Both the position numbers and the translations under genes were made by a program. From assembly GCA_029204225.1 (NCBI GenBank), contig CM055101.1:29501975-29561974 (forward strand): a DNA stretch of 60,000 bases. Reading direction: 5' to 3'. Positions 55,530 to 60,000 of the stretch are shown piece by piece. The notes under the pieces are model-generated. The model did not search any database and was not told where the DNA came from. It saw only the letters and a list, made by a program, of their open reading frames with translations. The DNA is from Diphasiastrum complanatum (lineage: Eukaryota > Streptophyta > Lycopodiopsida > Lycopodiales > Lycopodiaceae). Every line of letters starts with the position of its first letter. The stretch's first letter is position 1.

Positions 55530-56290
55530 AGTGTTAGGGGAGTGTTTTACCTCCCTTACACACCTGGTTCTAACTATGACAACGGAACCCCCTGAATTAC
55601 TGTGATTCTCTTCTACACTTAATTGCCATTGAATCGATTGTAAACTTGATACAACATATCCAGTCCTAATACAACCTTCACAGTGTACTATTGAACTATT
55701 GAACCCAATTGCACTCCACATATCTCCTACAACCTTGCCACAACTTAACAAAGAGGAATTATTATAAACTACTATCTATACAATGATTACAATAATATTC
55801 ATGCAAAGAATTAAACTACTATGCCAAATCCACATATTATGTAACATTCCAACGACAGTTACAAGAATCCTTGCTAAAAACCATTTATTCAATTGTGTTC
55901 CATGATACAGTGCCAAATGCATAAGGTTACAGACTGGACGACAACCAGAGTCAACATTGCTATTGCTTAAGAGGTCTTAGAAAATCACTTCTTGCTACCT
56001 ACGGTACAATATAGAATCTGAATCACTGAAAATTTAACACACTTGGCTCTCGCCCTTCGTTTTTTGAACATACAACTATCCCAACAACGTAAAATCAAAA
56101 AGACTCTAAACCAACTCCAAATGTCCTATTTATACAACTGTGAGAATACTGCAATCCAATATCACAAGTCCTTCATAATGACTGCTAGGGATCGGTTCAA
56201 CTTTCCATAAAGATTGCATGGAAACCACAATTGATGACCTTGCGGTCACTTACAGGCTTTTCTACTTATTTCCGAATATGACTAAATGTC
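55530..56290. other. No gene recognised
   Basis: AT-rich DNA with no coding signature. Short frames such as 55518-55751 (minus) lack motifs. Confidence 0.4.
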
Positions 56291-56293
56291 AAC

Positions 56294-56762
56294 ATTAGAG
56301 GAGTTCTAAATCCAAAAAAGACCCTTTGTAAAGATTCTTTTTATAGTTTTTCTCACTTTTTTCTTACACATGGACCAATCAAAACACTCAAATTTGAAAT
56401 CTATGTAACGTAACTTTTGGAGTTCACATTTTGATTCCACACTGCAAATGACACAACTTTTTAATAGTAAGTCCAAATTTAGCGGAGTTTGATGCATTGG
56501 AAAGCGCTCAACAAGGGCTTTCCAATGATATGTTAGATGCCATACTTTTGAGCTACGATGAAAAAGTTATGGCAAGTCAAAAGTATTAGTGTTATAATAT
56601 TTTAATAATATAAACTAGATATGTTAGATGACATACTTTTGAGCTACGATAAAAAAGTTATGGCAAGTCAAAAGTATTAGTGTTATAATATTTTAATAAT
56701 ATAAACTACATTTTGCACAAATTCTTAAAGGGTCTTTTTGGAGCTCAAAACTCCCCTAATTT
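56294..56762. mobile_element. MITE candidate with about 40-bp terminal inverted repeats
   Basis: The left end attagaggagttctaaatcc followed by aaaaaagaccctttgtaaag is mirrored by the right end aaagggtctttttggagc followed by tcaaaactcccctaat. Total length is about 470 bp. Internally it has a perfect 11-bp hairpin (cattggaaagc with gctttccaatg, near 56493-56526) and a 91-bp tandem duplication. No ORF. No clear target duplication was found. Confidence 0.6.
56527..56708. repeat. 91-bp tandem duplication
   Basis: Units 56527-56617 and 56618-56708, each starting gatatgttagatg and ending aatataaacta, differ at only two visible positions (gcc/gac and gatg/gata). Confidence 0.97.
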
Positions 56763-56764
56763 TA

Positions 56765-57500
56765 ACCTAACAACTTAACTTCGTAACATCAATTACTCAA
56801 AAAGTGACTTGTCCTAACCTATTTATCTAACCATGTGAATGCATTTCCATCGTACAATAAAGCCACACATACATAAGTAATTAGCCTTTCTTACATTTGG
56901 ATTTAACTCATATTTACAATGTGTATTCCAATAGCCACAATAGGTCTAACACATATCCCCTGGTGGAAAAGAACGAGTTCCACCAAGTTCATTTGTTAGT
57001 CTTCTTTTGTCGCTTCATCTTCTTGATGTCCTTGCTATCGTGTTCACTCTCGCTTTCACTAGATGTATTCATTCCTGAACAATGAGTCACAAATTCACCT
57101 TTGCTCTATGAATCGATCACAATCGGTTTGTATCTCATCGTCAGAACTGGTGATGGCCAATCCCTGGGTTTTGGTAGGGGGGGGCGGGCAATCCATACCG
57201 CAATGGCTTGACTAAAAGATTCAGATTGTCATCTATGATGCCTGATACCAATCATGATGTTTGTTGTGTTAGCATCATTTTGTTCAGCCATTTAGTGGTG
57301 AGAGGCATGTAAGTTTTCTTCAAAAATAGCTCTTGCGTCTACTTCGTCGCAATCGCTATAAAATTGTGAAACTCTAAGGTCTCGTACATTACGGTTCGTT
57401 TAGTTCCCTTGTTGTCCTTTATTTTTTTGAGCAGCCTTCAATTTGCTATACTCGTTGCTAAAAATCCTCCTCCCAATGAAAATATATCCTCCATAATAGT
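56765..57500 (-). other. Unassigned region downstream of the coiled-coil accessory gene
   Basis: If the accessory gene extends as at 2.9-3.8 kb, its C-terminal part should lie here and at 57.5-58.2 kb. The minus strand reads mostly closed frames (for example YHDVHYS-type NDVHYSMIQRQSKFQPWLAG at 57.6 kb) and I cannot align it with confidence. Confidence 0.25.
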
Positions 57501-58188
57501 GGATATAAATCATCCACATATTGTGCTATCGCTGCGTATAAAGCGTCAAAATCCCGGCTAGCCAAGGTTGAAACTTACTCTGTCGTTGAATCATACTGTA
57601 ATGGACATCGTTATGTAGTTTGAAACCTCGCTCATTTTCATACACATACTCCGCCACAATCATCATAGAACTACCTGTTAGGATTTCAATTCCGTCAAGA
57701 TTGTTCACCTTCATTTTGCCCTATAAAAATGCCCATGACAAATCTGCTTGTGCCTTCAAATCAGATGCCAGCCAAAAGTCATACAATTCACCCAAGTGCC
57801 ATGGCTCTTCCCATTCCTCATTGGTTATGCCCCTTAGCCCTGGTAAGAACACATAATCAATGTTCCAAGCATGCTCTATGTTGCGTAGGAATATCCATGG
57901 TTACAAAACGTTGTACAAATTTTTTATCTCATTGCCCAACATTGTTTTAGGTCACTTTGCTCATGATTTACATGGCAGCGCAACCCGTAGGCATTAACAG
58001 AATCTCCTGTCGATTGTTTAATTGATCTTTCAATCTCACCATTTCCGCTCACAACTATTTGACTTCTTCTTGCAACTTCTGATGTTGGGCCTCCTCATCT
58101 CGCAGCGTACTTTGCAAATCAACAATTAATGTTTAAAATTTTTATTGTCAAGCATGACTTGCTGCAGGTTTGTTTGTGCTTGAACTGC

Positions 58189-58989
58189 TTACGAATGTGC
58201 TATCCATCCCATACACTGTCCTATTACTTTTTTAGACCCCTCTTGACTAATTTGTGGTGGGCTACAAACCGTCTGCTCAGAGTGTTGTTTGGCTTGAAGC
58301 TCTATATTTAAACGTGCAACTTCAGCAATGTATCCTTTCACCTCCTCATTTAACTTCACACATACAGCCTCGTTGGCTTGCAGCTTCCCTTGTAAGTCGG
58401 ATGTTTGTTGCCGCAACTGTTGTACATCCGCCATCAGCTGTTGCACGTTAGCTTGAGTAGTTATGGCCTCCTGATGGCATAACCAATCTCTGCATTGGTG
58501 AGCGAAAGGTAAAAAGCCCTGCTTCTCTACCAGCTCCTCCTCCAACTGTAGATTTTCTTCTTGTAATAGTCCATGCTCGTCGATGAACTGCTCCAATTTC
58601 TCTGTGACTCGGGTGCGCAAGATCCTTGTTGTCCAGTTCTTCAAGCTTGCATTATCAATGCGTATTGGGCCACCCGTAGTAAATCCCTTTCATACTCGAT
58701 GACATCCTTGTATGTCTACAAGGCCCCGGCTTCCCTCTGGATTTTTGTAATTCTTTCAAAATAATGGGCATTCTTATCCCGTAATGCCTTCTTGTCATCC
58801 TCCTTCCTCTGCAGCTATTCTTTTAGCATTTTTATGCATGCTTTCTTTTCCTACATCCATGCTTGGTATTGGCGCACCTTGGGGGTCCCTCCTCTCAGTA
58901 ATTCGTAACCTTGCTATTTGTGCATCATATAACGCCTTCCAGTATGCCACCTGCTCCTCTAGTTTGAAATATTCACGTATAAAATCCAT
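58189..58989 (-). pseudogene. Second gypsy accessory protein, coiled-coil region
   Basis: From 58989 downward in one frame with several stops: DFIREYFKLEEQVAYWKALY, DAQIARLRITERRDPQGAPI, then from 58644 an uninterrupted 151-codon stretch: VTEKLEQFIDEHGLLQEENL, QLEEELVEKQGFLPFAHQC, NVQQLMADVQQLRQQTSDLQ and VKGYIAEVARLNIELQAKQH. Heptad-rich and Q/E/K-rich, hence a coiled coil. It follows the N-terminal domain at 59.2-60.0 kb in the same order as in the gene at 1.1-2.9 kb. Confidence 0.6.
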
Positions 58990-59243
58990 CCCGGGTCGTA
59001 ACGCCGGGGAAATTCTACAGCAGTCCTCAAGAATTTCTAGATTTGCTCCTCCTCTCGATATGAACCGTGTGTAGCTACCATATTGTCCTTCTGGACCTTA
59101 TCATCTTGTATTTGTAGGGTATTGTCCACTGCCTGATCAACATTAATGTACAGCCCATCAACATATTGCACTACCGGCATGGAGTCCGAATCTCCTGTTG
59201 CTTTCTGCGTCGCCCCGTAGTGTTGTTGAGGACTGTAGGAGTC

Positions 59244-59998
59244 CTACTGAACCTCCGCCTCATACCCTTGTGGTTTTGGGAATGAGACAATACTACTGAC
59301 TGTCGTTGCTGGCATCGAACTAGTTTGCAACGAACCCACCTCCTGATTAGACAATACTCCAAATGCCTCGCATATCTTTGTGAAATGTGCTCCCCATTCA
59401 CTGTACTTCCTAACACCATCCAAGCACTTCTTGAACTGCTTATATGCAATTGTGCCCCAAGGGATTGGTGTCCCCTTCAAAGCGGCTTGGATCAATGCAA
59501 CTTTTTCACCGATATGTATTGATTGGTATGTCATCCAAAGATCATCTGGTTAAACCATCTCCCCAAAGCACCTAAGGACGCTGGTTGATAGAGGCTCAGC
59601 TTGTACCCTTGTTCTTCATTGAAGGCGTCTGCATAAAAGAACTTCACCATCTGCACTAAAGTTATGTTCATCATATCACCATCCATAGGCAATCTGATGG
59701 TGTCCGCAAACATCTACTCTGCGATTGAAATATTGACATTGTGCACTTGTGTGAACCCTTCCTCCACTGATTCCTTCTTGATATTGGTGAAAAATTCTAT
59801 AGCCACATCCTCTACGATTTTATTCGGATTGAACTGTTGCAGATGATCTAACCGCAATTGTTTTAAATAGTCGGTGATCACCGCACCTTTGACCTCCATG
59901 CGTTTAATAAAACTAGAGCCTTTGCTGATAGGTGCCATCACTGCGATGAGTGTTAACTTCAAATCGTCGCAGCTCAGCGTGCAAAAGCTCTTGTGCAA
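59244..59998 (-). pseudogene. Second gypsy accessory protein, N-terminal domain
   Basis: One frame (59998-59531, one stop at 59714) reads MAPISKGSSFIKRMEVKGAV, LDHLQQFNPNKIVEDVAIEF, FTNIKKESVEEGFTQVHNVN, then ADTIRLPMDGDMMN and EEQGYKLSLYQPASLGALGR. A shift near 59531 leads to EKVALIQAALKGTPIPWGTI, AYKQFKKCLDGVRKYSEWGA and FTKICEAFGVL. Motif order matches the gene at 1.1-1.67 kb. The beginning lies beyond the window, so whether integrase precedes it cannot be seen. Confidence 0.6.
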
Positions 59999-60000
59999 AA

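Noticed and set aside
57620-57950. Plus-strand frames in the 57.6-58.0 kb region
   Set aside because: They overlap the likely minus-strand continuation of the accessory gene and contain no motif.

Overview
The window looks like a repeat-dominated, AT-rich stretch of a large plant nuclear genome. Almost everything recognisable is plant transposable-element DNA: Ty1/copia and Ty3/gypsy LTR retrotransposons, En/Spm (CACTA) DNA transposons with spliced TNP2 transposase genes, a probable non-LTR element, MITE-like fold-backs, and very long (GA)n and (CT)n(CA)n microsatellites. The tRNA-iMet-type primer sites, GT-AG introns and a TPD1-like cysteine-rich exon all point to a land plant. The mix (nested old copia, gypsy with extra coiled-coil genes, a non-LTR tail with a restriction-like nuclease signature) would fit a gymnosperm or fern better than a compact flowering-plant genome, but this is inference. 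I see no certainly functional host gene. The best candidate is the TPD1-like locus near 34 kb, which is probably a fragment.

Layout. 1-4.35 kb: 3' end of a + strand gypsy element (integrase tail, a long accessory gene with coiled coil, candidate LTR). 4.4-8.3 kb: a copia scrap and degenerate repeats, including one arm of a 1.14-kb inverted repeat whose partner lies at 50.1-51.25 kb. 8.4-9.3 kb: an En/Spm-associated second gene. 10.0-11.7 kb: an inverted copy of a block that recurs at 23.8-24.8 kb and partly at 33.9-34.4 kb, interrupted by a palindromic fold-back. 11.72-20.77 kb: a + strand copia split by a complete 6.0-kb - strand copia with 5-bp target duplications. The inserted copia has lost its reverse transcriptase, which is replaced by foreign-looking DNA. 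20.8-34.4 kb: a two-copy block (gypsy RT scrap, copia LTR, microsatellite, TPD1-like promoter and exon 1) surrounding a non-LTR tail and a decayed gypsy pol. 34.46-34.78 kb: TPD1-like exon 2.

37.6-45.2 kb: a cluster of three En/Spm TNP2 copies on the - strand. The most complete copy runs directly into a SET-domain (lysine methyltransferase-like) segment, which is then tandemly duplicated. 43.6-44.7 kb: a copia LTR, primer site and gag start. 45.4-47.2 kb: an insertion inside the third TNP2 copy. 47.5-48.6 kb: a second-gene copy fused to copia RNase H. 50.1-54.8 kb: the inverted-repeat partner, then a - strand gypsy whose gag abuts an accessory gene with no pol between. 54.8-57 kb: copia gag and a MITE. 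57-60 kb: a second coiled-coil accessory gene, homologous to the one at 1.1-2.9 kb.

The genes do not form a host pathway. The most interesting material is the accessory protein family carried by the gypsy elements (two clear, one possible member), the TNP2-SET chimera, the copia whose RT was replaced in frame, and the repeatedly copied TPD1-like promoter and first exon. Nearly all coding regions carry stops or frameshifts. Identities rest on motif recognition without database searches.
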